Shown one piece after another: positions 25,723-38,800 of a stretch of DNA of 64,000 nt. The number at the start of each line of letters is the position of its first letter. The first letter of the stretch is position 1. The translations under genes were made by a program, and so were the position numbers. The DNA lies in NCBI RefSeq assembly GCF_964340395.1, contig NC_135560.1, positions 11,579,098 to 11,643,097 of the forward strand, given 5' to 3'. The DNA is from Glandiceps talaboti. Taxonomy: Eukaryota > Hemichordata > Enteropneusta > Spengelidae. Below the pieces are notes generated by a model. It saw only the letters and a program-made list of their open reading frames with translations, made no database searches and had not been told where the DNA came from.

Positions 25723-26800
25723 GAGGTTTTTCTTAAAATAATGTGAGGTATACATTACACAATTGATCTGGACAGGTCGACTGAAAAAAAAGGGCGGCCG
25801 ACCTATGAGGAAGATGATGATGAATAGAGGCCTGCACGCGACCAGGAAAATAAAAAGTGAACTCATGAATGAGCGTCTGAGCATGATGGTCTTTGCATAG
25901 ACACAGAACATGTAGCTCCCCATGGCTTTGTTTAGCAGACTATGCAGTGACGACACTACATGCAATGCCAATGGATGGAGAGTTGTGATAATTACAGAAG
26001 TGGATAACCTTTACAATAACAATATATTTTATTACCTTAAACCTACTTAATAAAACCAAGGACGGTGATTCAGTTGAATGAGCTCATCAAAATACGCAAC
26101 AAAATTGATAACAAAATAGAATACTAAAACCCCCTTGAAAACAATTTATTTTTAACATTTGTTAAATCATTATACATCTAGAGTCAAGCGGCATCCCACA
26201 AATGAATGTAGTGATTATAGTGTTTGACAATTATTACACTTGGTACAGACCTATAACGGCACAGCGGGCCTTTATAACTTCCTCAACTCCTTAGGGGCAT
26301 ACAATCGATTGCAGGCTCTGTAAGCGCATTAGATGAAATCATTCACATATCAAAACCTGTGTCCTACAAGGTCCCAATTTTAAGTTATACAACTGACTTG
26401 GTCTGTGACGCGAAAAAGACAGGTGATTTGTGATTTTCGACCGTTTGGGGGCACTATGCAGCATGTGAATTGTCGAGGTCATTACTCAGGCACCAACAAC
26501 CAACTTACTTCATAGTAAATGGCGTGCAAGACAAAACGTTTAGCGATTCAGAATTCATAAGTTGAGTTTTTTTTCTACGGCATCAACTTGGTACTCGTCT
26601 TTATCGACCTTATGTTTAGGGGATTTTTTTACACAGAAAAGTTGATCAAAGATTACTTCAAAATTATTAATAAGCTTTAAAAACCTAAAACTAACTAAAG
26701 CTCAGGCTTAGTTAATTATGTTTACGAAAACAAACAAACAAACAAGCGAACGAGCGAGCGAGCAAACAAAAATAAGCAAATAAACAATATGTAAATACTA

Positions 26801-27008
26801 ACAAATATGAACGACATGATAATTATAAGTCAATATCAACAATGTTGCTATGCAACAAGAATTATAGTATCGTTTCCTCATGTGAAATCGTCACAAGTAT
26901 GGGAATATATAGCAATCATTTCACATATTAGGAAAAAATATTGCAATTCTTGTTGCATAGCAACATTGTTGATATTGACTTGTAACTACCATGTCGTTCA
27001 TGTTTGTT
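26801..27008. mobile_element. Fold-back element flanked by AAAC / GTTT arrays
   Basis: The left arm 26801-26863 and right arm 26945-27008 are inverted copies of about 63 bases. The innermost 37 bases, from AAGTCAATATC to ACAAGAATT, match perfectly. The loop is about 81 bases. Outside the arms, an AAAC-type array (about 26729-26790) on the left faces a perfect GTTT array (about 27002-27041) on the right, so the palindromic symmetry extends further. It encodes no protein. The structure fits a fold-back transposon or an aborted palindromic duplication. Confidence 0.85.
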
Positions 27009-27556
27009 TGTTTGTTTGTTTGTTTGTTTGTTTGTTTGTTTGCATGCTTGCTTGTTATTCTCGTAAGCAGAACTAACGTAGCCTAATCCTTCTAATGTTT
27101 TAACTATCTTTTTTAAATGAGCAACGGGCTCAGATAAAGACCCCTTCCCGAAAGTCCCGTGACTTCTTCGGGTAGCCATATCCGTTACGTCATCGAACAT
27201 TTACTATGTTATGTAAAGGATTCTAGTGAGAACTTCACCAGCTGCTCAGACGTGTGTTTGTTTTGTCTAATTCCTTTCTCTATTTATGCAGGTAAATAAA
27301 TGAATTATAAGTAAATAAAACTGTTCCATAAGCGAAAAAAAGAGAAAGTTGATGTAATAGTACATATTGCAAATTTATAAAATTACTACGGACAAATTGA
27401 AACATATCAAATGCGATGATTTCAACAGACGTGAATGTGATCAGTCAAAACGTGACTTCGATTCTTATTTCTTAAATTAGGACGATATTCATTATCAATA
27501 TCATATATATCTCAACTTTAATTACTGAGTGCAAGGGAGACTATTGTCTTTATCAC

Positions 27557-27574
27557 TGACTGACGTGACTGACT

Positions 27575-27605
<31 letters not shown>

Positions 27606-27638
27606 CGACCGACCGACCGACCGACCGACCGACCGACC

Positions 27639-27685
<47 letters not shown>

Positions 27686-27855
27686 GGACAGAGATGGATG
27701 GAGAGATGGATGGATGGATCGATAGGTAGGTGGATGGATGGATGGATAGATAGATAAATAGATAGATATACAGACGGATAGATAGATAGATAGATGGATG
27801 GACAGGCAGGCAGGCAGGCAGACAGACAGACGGACGGATAGAGATGGATGGACGA
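27557..27855. repeat. Compound tetranucleotide satellite (GACT, GACC, GACA, GGAT, GATA)
   Basis: Consecutive blocks of GACT, GACC (about 9 units), GACA (about 12 units), GGAT, GATA, GGCA and GACA units follow each other, each differing from its neighbour by one base. The minus-strand reading frame through it gives runs of SVCL and SVGR and is not a gene. Confidence 0.95.
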
Positions 27856-30800
27856 ATGACGATATATAGACTGACTAAATGATTTATAATTGAGTGTATT
27901 GCATGGCTCAGGTTAATAAGGATAACAACCAAAACAGACTCACTCTCTAGGATCATGTGACATTGCACAGAGCTAACCAAGATAGAATTCGTTTGTACTG
28001 AGTTACCATAAGTAATCGTTGCACTTTGTACCGTCTTCAAAATTTAAAGTTAGAGGCGAAATTTATAATACAAGAACAGAAATCTCAGTTTGCAGATGTA
28101 ATCATAAAATAATATTAACTTTTTAGATGTTGCTTTCAGTCACCTCTTAAAACAGGGCTACAACTGCCTCAAGAAATAAAAGACGTAGTTAGGCAAATTA
28201 AAGACGTAGTGCCTTTAGAAAACAGACATTGTAGAATAACTGGCAGTTTGTTATCCCTTTTGTTTATTTCATGATTGAAAACATATAGGTACGACATTAA
28301 TCCTGTACCTTTCAGACACAAGATACACATAACGGTATGCAAATTAACACCAAACACTCTTTGGCGCCTAATATATTACGTAATCATTAATGAGTACAAC
28401 GAATTGTTTTATATATGAAATATACATCTACATTACAGTCTTAATTTCTTGTTTAAACATACTAGTATTATCATATCGATTGGCGTTTCTTTCAAGACGT
28501 CTATTTTTTATGACATTCCACGTTGAGACACTACTTTTCCAGCTGAGCATATCTGAGTATGACCTGTTGCGACTCTGTCATGCGATGTTCGACACACGTA
28601 CATCAAAAAAAAAAAAAACATCAGAAAAACAAGATGACACAACAGGTTATAATGTTTTCGCACATTTCTTACTACTAGAAATTTGATAACTTTTTTATCA
28701 ATTAATTTCGGGATAAAAAAGATCATGCCATGTGTTTCACAGTTTGTTGATACTTGCGGGGTTTCATTGCCGATCTGTATAGAACACATACAATGCAAAA
28801 CCTTCACAACTGACGGACTGTTTATGGTTGTTTGCAGCTTTCCTCCATAGTAACTCGAGATACCCATTCAATACTTGTGCATAAATTCTGTAACATGAAT
28901 GAAAGAAATTACGTCACAATGTTGAAATGATCGAGTACGCCTGGACCTATATTTAGATTGTATTAGTACCTCGGTCCATGATAGTGTTCCTTGATGGATG
29001 TCGTCGTAACTACGTGCGTACAATACGTGCGTACAGTGCATGAAGTCCTTGATGAGGTGGACAAGATGGACATTTTATTAAACATGCTCGTAAAGACTCC
29101 TACAAACCACGTAAATAGTGACATCGGCACGCTGTATGATGACTTACAGTAATCCAACATTACGTCATAGTGAAGTCACCCGAGAAGTTGATTTAAAGAT
29201 TTGAAAAAAGTTGAACTTTGCTATCCAGACTTAGAAGTGAACGTATGCGCCAGTTACTGTCATTATTAAAAACGTGATCGTACCATAGAATCTAGAATTT
29301 ATATAACGCCCCCTTGTAGTATTTACTTTTACCCTTTTGTCATTCTATGCCAACCTTGTAGCTGTGTTTGCTTCTAGGTTATTCTGTTGCAGAAGTCCGG
29401 TGAAGATTTCTTATTCGAACTTTCACTAGTTACAACTCGAACGTATTTTTTGAAAATGTTTTGTTAAGGTACAATAATTTACTCATGATATATTGTACAC
29501 CCTGAACGATATTGCATCACCCGTGTTGAAACTCACTTTTTTTGCCGTATACTCGATAAATCAAATCAAATTGATTTTGGGTCAGCACCGAAAATCAGCC
29601 CCCTCAACGGCAATCATGATTTCAACACGTTTCTGTACTCCTTATAGATAATATCAACCATTGATGTACTTGTTGAATGTCTAATTATGGGTATTTGAAA
29701 AATTTTCAGTGAATATATTATAGTTGCCTGATCGAAAAATGATACTCCAGTTACAACTACTATAGTTTTAACCCGTAATGATAAATCGCAGTGGTCAAAT
29801 AACACATTGAATTGAAGTTTGAAAACAAAAATTGAAAAACATTGTAAACGTTGCTTCGATATCATTTTCCTGATGGGTATACGGTACATTTAGATAATGG
29901 AAATATCACCGACGTGGGTAATACTCCAGACATACTTTGAGAAACACGGATACTGATTACCTTCGACAAAATATTAAGTTTGTGCTCTACCGATACATTT
30001 TCAAAGGTTATTTATTTCCTATTATGAAAATACTACATTGATGTATTTTATTCATTTATTTTCAAATGAACAGAATAGTACTGATATAGTAACAGATAAC
30101 TTTCAAGTGATGACGTCTTTACACATGATGTCCCTCGTGTGTCCATTATATCGATTATTTTATTTATACAGACAAGCTACTAGACATTTATTTCAAATGA
30201 TTCAAACACGAAGAATGTTTATAGACAGTTACATATTCAATTATTGGTAGTTCTCAATGGGTTGTTGACGTCAATGTTTTTGACTGCACGGCAAATTTGA
30301 TGAGTCGACAACGCAGGTAACTCTGAACGAACAGTTTCCACACAAGAATACATGCTATTTTCATTCATTGGTAAAAATGTATATTACCATGGTCGCATTT
30401 GTAATCGCTATAACAAATTATAGTTGTGCCCCCCCCTACCCCCACCCCACCCCATCAAAATACAAATGTATCAACACTAATGTTACAGTAACGAACATGT
30501 TGATGACGTAACAAAACGGGTTCATTGTCACCTTGGATACCGTTTCAAACATTTCCATGTACGACCTTCATCAATGCCTTAAAGCTGGGTTTAAAAGTGT
30601 GTGGCGTAATCGTTTCCACTCTTGGCAAGACTCTCAAGTCGCCATTTTCTGCCGGGGTTGTCTGCTGGCAAGTTTACCTATATTTCTACATATCTGGCTA
30701 GCCTTCACGTTTCATGCATAGTGTCATTCACGTCGTAGATGTTTTTTCAGTAGCACTAAACATTTGCGCGATATTAATTTTGAAGCTGAAGTAATAAATA

Positions 30801-30863
30801 CAGATTTGAAAAAAAATAATGACATTTACACTTTGTGACTAGCTAGTTAAATTGTCAATTTCT

Positions 30864-30982
<119 letters not shown>

Positions 30983-31090
30983 AAAGAGACTTTGTCGGAC
31001 GCAGAGGAAAGGGGAAATGACAAAGCGAGGGGGGATGGAAGGTTTTCTATTGCATCTAATGAATGATCAATGGATTTATGTACCGTATCT

Positions 31091-31156
31091 ATAACATCAT
31101 ACCGGGTACCTCACAAGAAATACAATATGTTATTTGTGAGGTACCTGGTATGTTAT
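31091..31156. repeat. Stem-loop with GGTACC in both arms
   Basis: The left arm 31091-31116 and right arm 31134-31156 pair with a few mismatches (ATAACAT, AGGTACCTCACAA and complements), leaving a 17-base loop. It lies about 1.7 kb upstream of the giant gene's start codon. Confidence 0.8.
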
Positions 31157-31900
31157 TCGACAGTACATGAAATCCTTTATATATATTACAGGGCTACGTA
31201 GAACTTTATAGACACAAAAGTTCTTCATCTTTGTGTGTTCAATTAACATTTGGACTGTTCAAACATGAACAATCAACATACCGAACTACCTGTAATTCAA
31301 GTGGTCTGGACTGTAGCAGACCATGAATACAGAACAAATACATAACGAATCGGCTTACTTTGTACAATATGTTACTTTTAACAGTAAACAGCAAACCATG
31401 AGATGTCAAACAATTTTTTGATAAAACTGTACGAGAATTCGTTACTAACAAATTAGTGAGGGTGACAACTTATAAATCACGTCCCATTCAACTAGTACAC
31501 GCCTCACCCCTTTATTCCCAACCTACCAAATTAATTACCCTTATCTTTCACAAAAGTGCTAAACTTACTTCAATTTTAGAAATGGGAAATCCGACTGTAA
31601 TAAGTTGTCTTCCACTTCCATATACTTAACCTTTGTTTTAACAGTAACCGTCTGTACTGGGCTTTGTGAAGAACTAGTATTTAAAGTCAGCAAATCAGAA
31701 AATACAGCCTGTGTTGGATACAAAACGGAAATTCCAAAATTTAACTCATACATTAAGTCAAATAAATGGTATATGATAGAATAAGGTTAAAGGAGGCAAT
31801 TCACACACAAAATTGATACAACTCTAGCGGTACCAACTACAAACAATGTACGAACGTTATGGAATACATAAAGTCAGAAAACCCGCGCGAATGGGCTGGG

Positions 31901-31943
31901 TGAGTGAGTGAGTGAGTGAGTGAGTGAGTGAGTGAGTGAGTGA
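31901..31943. repeat. (TGAG)n microsatellite
   Basis: About ten perfect TGAG units. Confidence 0.95.
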
Positions 31944-32311
31944 ATATGACAACCCTATACATGAACAAATAAATGCGTGTCTGAATTACTAAATCCATAG
32001 TACAGTTTGATTGCAATATGTAATTCGGTCTTTCATGGATGGTTGTCACGCTACGTATTTGAATGTCTGTATTAAGAAAATACCTCAAGCAGATCATTTG
32101 ATATAAAGAAGTTGATAATTTATTTGTTATCAAAATTATCATAAGTTGTAGAACTTTCAGTATATAAGCATCGTAATAGTTTATCAAGTGTAAACCAGTG
32201 ATAGCCAGTATAAACACGCTCTTATAGAATACTTGAAACGACAATCCAATACCTTTACGTATGTAAACTAAATAGTCAAATCCAACAAAACATAAAATTA
32301 TTTGACTTTGT

Positions 32312-32809
32312 TATAAATACTTGGGAAATTTGGTTGACAGCGGCAGAGTACCGAATTTGATATTTATGTACCAGTGAAATGCTTTCAATTTCATGAAGGG
32401 CGCCTTCATCCGACTGTCAATGGAATTAACGGTACGACTCTGTGAATTATGCATGACTATGGTAAGCCTAGCTTTATGTTGTATCGATTGTTTTCATTGT
32501 CTTCAATTGCAATGACTTGTTGTAGGTATAACCTAGTTACTGGTACATTAAAATACATAACAATGAAGCTTCCAAGTTAGACAATAGTATAGTACTTTGT
32601 GTGCTTTGACGTCACGAAATAACAAGTTTCAATAGAGTTGTTATTGATGGTCCAAGAGATTACTCAAACTCAAGAACATTAGCATTATCATCGGCAGTGC
32701 ATTCACGACACACCGGGAGTGAAGTCTACCACTCGTTTTCTTCGATAATGGACACCAGCAGAAGAAACTAAGTAACATCGGGACGTGAACACTACTCAGG
32801 TTCGTGGAA
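32312..32809 (+). promoter_or_regulatory. Putative promoter and 5'UTR of the giant repeat gene
   Basis: A TATAAATA box at 32312-32319 is the best core-promoter candidate. A perfect CRE, TGACGTCA, lies at 32607-32614, about 200 bp before the start codon. If transcription begins near 32345, the leader would be about 460 nt. A possible 5'UTR intron from a GTAAG at 32462 to the CAG at 32797-32799 would shorten this, but it lacks a strong pyrimidine tract. I cannot choose between these without transcript data. Confidence 0.35.
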
Positions 32810-35800
32810 ATGGCTTGCCTTTCCAGGGTAAGTCTAGCGATATGCTTGATGCTTTCCATCAGCATAGCTGGAACAGTTAAGAGTCGAGAGAAGAGAAATG
32901 ATAGCATGATGGAAGCTTCGGACAGCTATGCAGATAGTGAACAAAACATTGAACCATTTGCTGAACCGGGAGTTATCGTACCAGGTATCACAATGGGAAA
33001 ATTGTTTCAAACTATGGGAGAGGCAACAAATAAACCAAACATCAGGGCATCAGTAAGAATACTATGTAATAGTATGGGAGATGCATTAGCCGATTACGTG
33101 GGCGATGAGGTTGTAGGATCCATTTGTACTGCTGTAAACTCGGATGGTGATGTTACACTTCAAGATGATGTATGCGCTGCTATTGATCCCCCCGAATCTG
33201 CAAATGATGGAAGTTGGGTAGAAGACAGAAAACGACGTAATATTATGGACCCACCAAATGGTAACCCACCGAATGGTGAAGAAGGGATGGGAAATAATGG
33301 GCTCGATTTTACAGATCATTCACATTTTCTCGACATTTCGAAATCCGACTTTTCCCAAGGAGACACTGGGTTACACTCTGGCCACCATGCGGAAGGTGAG
33401 GCGTTCCCCTTTGAAGATTTGTTTGGGGCCATGACAGAATTTTTAGGCTTTGATATATTCAATCCTGAGGAAGTCTGTCCAGGTGTAATGGGTTTCCTGG
33501 AGGACAGAGGTACCAGTGTAGCCGACCACTTTGACGAATTCTTACATGCCATGTTGGACTTTGTCATACATCTGGGAGCTGACCTGTGCCATAAAGGTGG
33601 TGAAGACAGTTGGAATTCATATAGCCATAAAGAAGAATGGACAGGTAGTCATCATGACAGTTGGGCAGACGAACCTGATATGAGCTATGGCCATGTGATG
33701 GGCATTGTTTTTACAGCCATAGGTGATTATGACAATACTGATGAGCTCTGTGAAGATGTCAAAGCAGCTGTGGAAGAAGGAGATGATGGTGATCGGCTAC
33801 AAGACATGATTTCACATTTCAAAGAAAGAATCAAAGAAGGACTTCGTTTCGAAGCAACCTGCACAGAGATAATGGGTGAAATCAATGATGCTTTTAATGG
33901 TGATGTGAGTGAGATAGGCTATGACTCTATCGACCAGCTGTGTGCTGAAGTAGCTGCTGCAACTGTCCCCGGAGCCAGTCTAGATGTGGATATCAATGCA
34001 TTTGATTTATCTTCCCTCTCTGACTTTGAGGAGATGATATTCAAAAGACCAGGTGAACTCTTGCCTGGGCTGAGGCTCTCTGATCTGATCAAAGTTGTAG
34101 GACACATGTGGAATGCAGACAACGTTTTTGAGGCTGCCAACGTATTTTGTAGTACAGTTGGTAAAGTACTCGGCATGGATGAGTTTGGAGGAGAAATGTT
34201 CAGGGAGATATGCCACATGCTGGGAGATGATGACATGGAAGGACTGAGAGAAGAATGTGATGCTATGATCAATGAACATTGGGATGATGGCCACCATCAT
34301 GAAGGTGAGGCGTTCCCCTTTGAAGATTTGTTTGGGGCCATGACAGAATTTTTAGGCTTTGATATATTCAATCCTGAGGAAGTCTGTCCAGGTGTAATGG
34401 GTTTCCTGGAGGACAGAGGTACCAGTGTAGCCGACCACTTTGACGAATTCTTACATGCCATGTTGGACTTTGTCATACATCTGGGAGCTGACCTGTGCCA
34501 TAAAGGTGGTGAAGACAGTTGGAATTCATATAGCCATAAAGAAGAATGGACAGGTAGTCATCATGACAGTTGGGCAGACGAACCTGATATGAGCTATGGC
34601 CATGTGATGGGCATTGTTTTTACAGCCATAGGTGATTATGACAATACTGATGAGCTCTGTGAAGATGTCAAAGCAGCTGTGGAAGAAGGAGATGATGGTG
34701 ATCGACTACAAGACATGATTTCACATTTCAAAGAAAGAATCAAAGAAGGACTTCGTTTCGAAGCAACCTGCACAGAGATAATGGGTGAAATCAATGATGC
34801 TTTTAATGGTGATGTGAGTGAGATAGGCTATGACTCTATCGACCAGCTGTGTGCTGAAGTAGCTGCTGCAACTGTCCCCGGAGCCAGTCTAGATGTGGAT
34901 ATCAATGCATTTGATGTATCTTCCCTCTCTGACTTTGAGGAGATGATATTCAAAAGACCAGGTGAACTCTTGCCTGGGCTGAGGCTCTCTGATCTGATCA
35001 AAGTTGTAGGACACATGTGGAATGCAGACAACGTTTTTGAGGCTGCCAACGTATTTTGTAGTACAGTTGGTAAAGTACTCGGCATGGATGAGTTTGGAGG
35101 AGAAATGTTCAGGGAGATATGCCACATGCTGGGAGATGATGACATGGAAGGACTGAGAGAAGAATGTGATGCTATGATCAATGAACATTGGGATGATGGC
35201 CACCATCGTGAAGGTGAGGCGTTCCCCTTTGAAGATTTGTTTGGGGCCATGACAGAATTTTTAGGCTTTGATATATTCAATCCTGAGGAAGTCTGTCCAG
35301 GTGTAATGGGTTTCCTGGAGGACAGAGGTACCAGTGTAGCCGACCACTTTGACGAATTCTTACATGCCATGTTGGACTTTGTCATACATCTGGGAGCTGA
35401 CCTGTGCCATAAAGGTGGTGAAGACAGTTGGAATTCATATAGCCATAAAGAAGAATGGACAGGTAGTCATCATGACAGTTGGGCAGACGAACCTGATATG
35501 AGCTATGGCCATGTGATGGGCATTGTTTTTACAGCCATAGGTGATTATGACAATACTGATGAGCTCTGTGAAGATGTCAAAGCAGCTGTGGAAGAAGGAG
35601 ATGATGGTGATCGGCTACAAGACATGATTTCACATTTCAAAGAAAGAATCAAAGAAGGACTTCGTTTCGAAGCAACCTGCACAGAGATAATGGGTGAAAT
35701 CAATGATGCTTTTAATGGTGATGTGAGTGAGATAGGCTATGACTCTATCGACCAGCTGTGTGCTGAAGTAGCTGCTGCAACTGTCCCCGGAGCCAGTCTA

Positions 35801-38800
35801 GATGTGGATATCAATGCATTTGATGTATCTTCCCTCTCTGACTTTGAGGAGATGATATTCAAAAGACCAGGTGAACTCTTGCCTGGGCTGAGGCTCTCTG
35901 ATCTGATCAAAGTTGTAGGACACATGTGGAATGCAGACAACGTTTTTGAGGCTGCCAACGTATTTTGTAGTACAGTTGGTAAAGTACTCGGCATGGATGA
36001 GTTTGGAGGAGAAATGTTCAGGGAGATATGCCACATGCTGGGAGATGATGACATGGAAGGACTGAGAGAAGAATGTGATGCTATGATCAATGAACATTGG
36101 GATGATGGCCACCATCATGAAGGTGAGGCGTTCCCCTTTGAAGATTTGTTTGGGGCCATGACAGAATTTTTAGGCTTTGATATATTCAATCCTGAGGAAG
36201 TCTGTCCAGGTGTAATGGGTTTCCTGGAGGACAGAGGTACCAGTGTAGCCGACCACTTTGACGAATTCTTACATGCCATGTTGGACTTTGTCATACATCT
36301 GGGAGCTGACCTGTGCCATAAAGGTGGTGAAGACAGTTGGAATTCATATAGCCATAAAGAAGAATGGACAGGTAGTCATCATGACAGTTGGGCAGACGAA
36401 CCTGATATGAGCTATGGCCATGTGATGGGCATTGTTTTTACAGCCATAGGTGATTATGACAATACTGATGAGCTCTGTGAAGATGTCAAAGCAGCTGTGG
36501 AAGAAGGAGATGATGGTGATCGGCTACAAGACATGATTTCACATTTCAAAGAAAGAATCAAAGAAGGACTTCGTTTCGAAGCAACCTGCACAGAGATAAT
36601 GGGTGAAATCAATGATGCTTTTAATGGTGATGTGAGTGAGATAGGCTATGACTCTATCGACCAGCTGTGTGCTGAAGTAGCTGCTGCAACTGTCCCCGGA
36701 GCCAGTCTAGATGTGGATATCAATGCATTTGATGTATCTTCCCTCTCTGACTTTGAGGAGATGATATTCAAAAGACCAGGTGAACTCTTGCCTGGGCTGA
36801 GGCTCTCTGATCTGATCAAAGTTGTAGGACACATGTGGAATGCAGACAACGTTTTTGAGGCTGCCAACGTATTTTGTAGTACAGTTGGTAAAGTACTCGG
36901 CATGGATGAGTTTGGAGGAGAAATGTTCAGGGAGATATGCCACATGCTGGGAGATGATGACATGGAAGGACTGAGAGAAGAATGTGATGCTATGATCAAT
37001 GAACATTGGGATGATGGCCACCATCGTGAAGGTGAGGCGTTCCCCTTTGAAGATTTGTTTGGGGCCATGACAGAATTTTTAGGCTTTGATATATTCAATC
37101 CTGAGGAAGTCTGTCCAGGTGTAATGGGTTTCCTGGAGGACAGAGGTACCAGTGTAGCCGACCACTTTGACGAATTCTTACATGCCATGTTGGACTTTGT
37201 CATACATCTGGGAGCTGACCTGTGCCATAAAGGTGGTGAAGACAGTTGGAATTCATATAGCCATAAAGAAGAATGGACAGGTAGTCATCATGACAGTTGG
37301 GCAGACGAACCTGATATGAGCTATGGCCATGTGATGGGCATTGTTTTTACAGCCATAGGTGATTATGACAATACTGATGAGCTCTGTGAAGATGTCAAAG
37401 CAGCTGTGGAAGAAGGAGATGATGGTGATCGGCTACAAGACATGATTTCACATTTCAAAGAAAGAATCAAAGAAGGACTTCGTTTCGAAGCAACCTGCAC
37501 AGAGATAATGGGTGAAATCAATGATGCTTTTAATGGTGATGTGAGTGAGATAGGCTATGACTCTATCGACCAGCTGTGTGCTGAAGTAGCTGCTGCAACT
37601 GTCCCCGGAGCCAGTCTAGATGTGGATATCAATGCATTTGATGTATCTTCCCTCTCTGACTTTGAGGAGATGATATTCAAAAGACCAGGTGAACTCTTGC
37701 CTGGGCTGAGGCTCTCTGATCTGATCAAAGTTGTAGGACACATGTGGAATGCAGACAACGTTTTTGAGGCTGCCAACGTATTTTGTAGTACAGTTGGTAA
37801 AGTACTCGGCATGGATGAGTTTGGAGGAGAAATGTTCAGGGAGATATGCCACATGCTGGGAGATGATGACATGGAAGGACTGAGAGAAGAATGTGATGCT
37901 ATGATCAATGAACATTGGGATGATGGCCACCATCATGAAGGTGAGGCGTTCCCCTTTGAAGATTTGTTTGGGGCCATGACAGAATTTTTAGGCTTTGATA
38001 TATTCAATCCTGAGGAAGTCTGTCCAGGTGTAATGGGTTTCCTGGAGGACAGAGGTACCAGTGTAGCCGACCACTTTGACGAATTCTTACATGCCATGTT
38101 GGACTTTGTCATACATCTGGGAGCTGACCTGTGCCATAAAGGTGGTGAAGACAGTTGGAATTCATATAGCCATAAAGAAGAATGGACAGGTAGTCATCAT
38201 GACAGTTGGGCAGACGAACCTGATATGAGCTATGGCCATGTGATGGGCATTGTTTTTACAGCCATAGGTGATTATGACAATACTGATGAGCTCTGTGAAG
38301 ATGTCAAAGCAGCTGTGGAAGAAGGAGATGATGGTGATCGGCTACAAGACATGATTTCACATTTCAAAGAAAGAATCAAAGAAGGACTTCGTTTCGAAGC
38401 AACCTGCACAGAGATAATGGGTGAAATCAATGATGCTTTTAATGGTGATGTGAGTGAGATAGGCTATGACTCTATCGACCAGCTGTGTGCTGAAGTAGCT
38501 GCTGCAACTGTCCCCGGAGCCAGTCTAGATGTGGATATCAATGCATTTGATGTATCTTCCCTCTCTGACTTTGAGGAGATGATATTCAAAAGACCAGGTG
38601 AACTCTTGCCTGGGCTGAGGCTCTCTGATCTGATCAAAGTTGTAGGACACATGTGGAATGCAGACAACGTTTTTGAGGCTGCCAACGTATTTTGTAGTAC
38701 AGTTGGTAAAGTACTCGGCATGGATGAGTTTGGAGGAGAAATGTTCAGGGAGATATGCCACATGCTGGGAGATGATGACATGGAAGGACTGAGAGAAGAA

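Noticed and set aside
27522-28040. Minus-strand 172-codon ORF with SVCL/SVGR runs
   Set aside because: It is a translation of a compound tetranucleotide satellite; the codon content is explained by the repeat.
28508-28867. Minus-strand 119-codon ORF in the intergenic region
   Set aside because: It crosses a poly-A/T tract, gives a poly-Phe run and shows no recognisable motif.
32804-32809. Start of the giant frame at GTG 32804
   Set aside because: Animal nuclear genes start at ATG. The ATG at 32810 is two codons downstream and directly precedes a good signal peptide.
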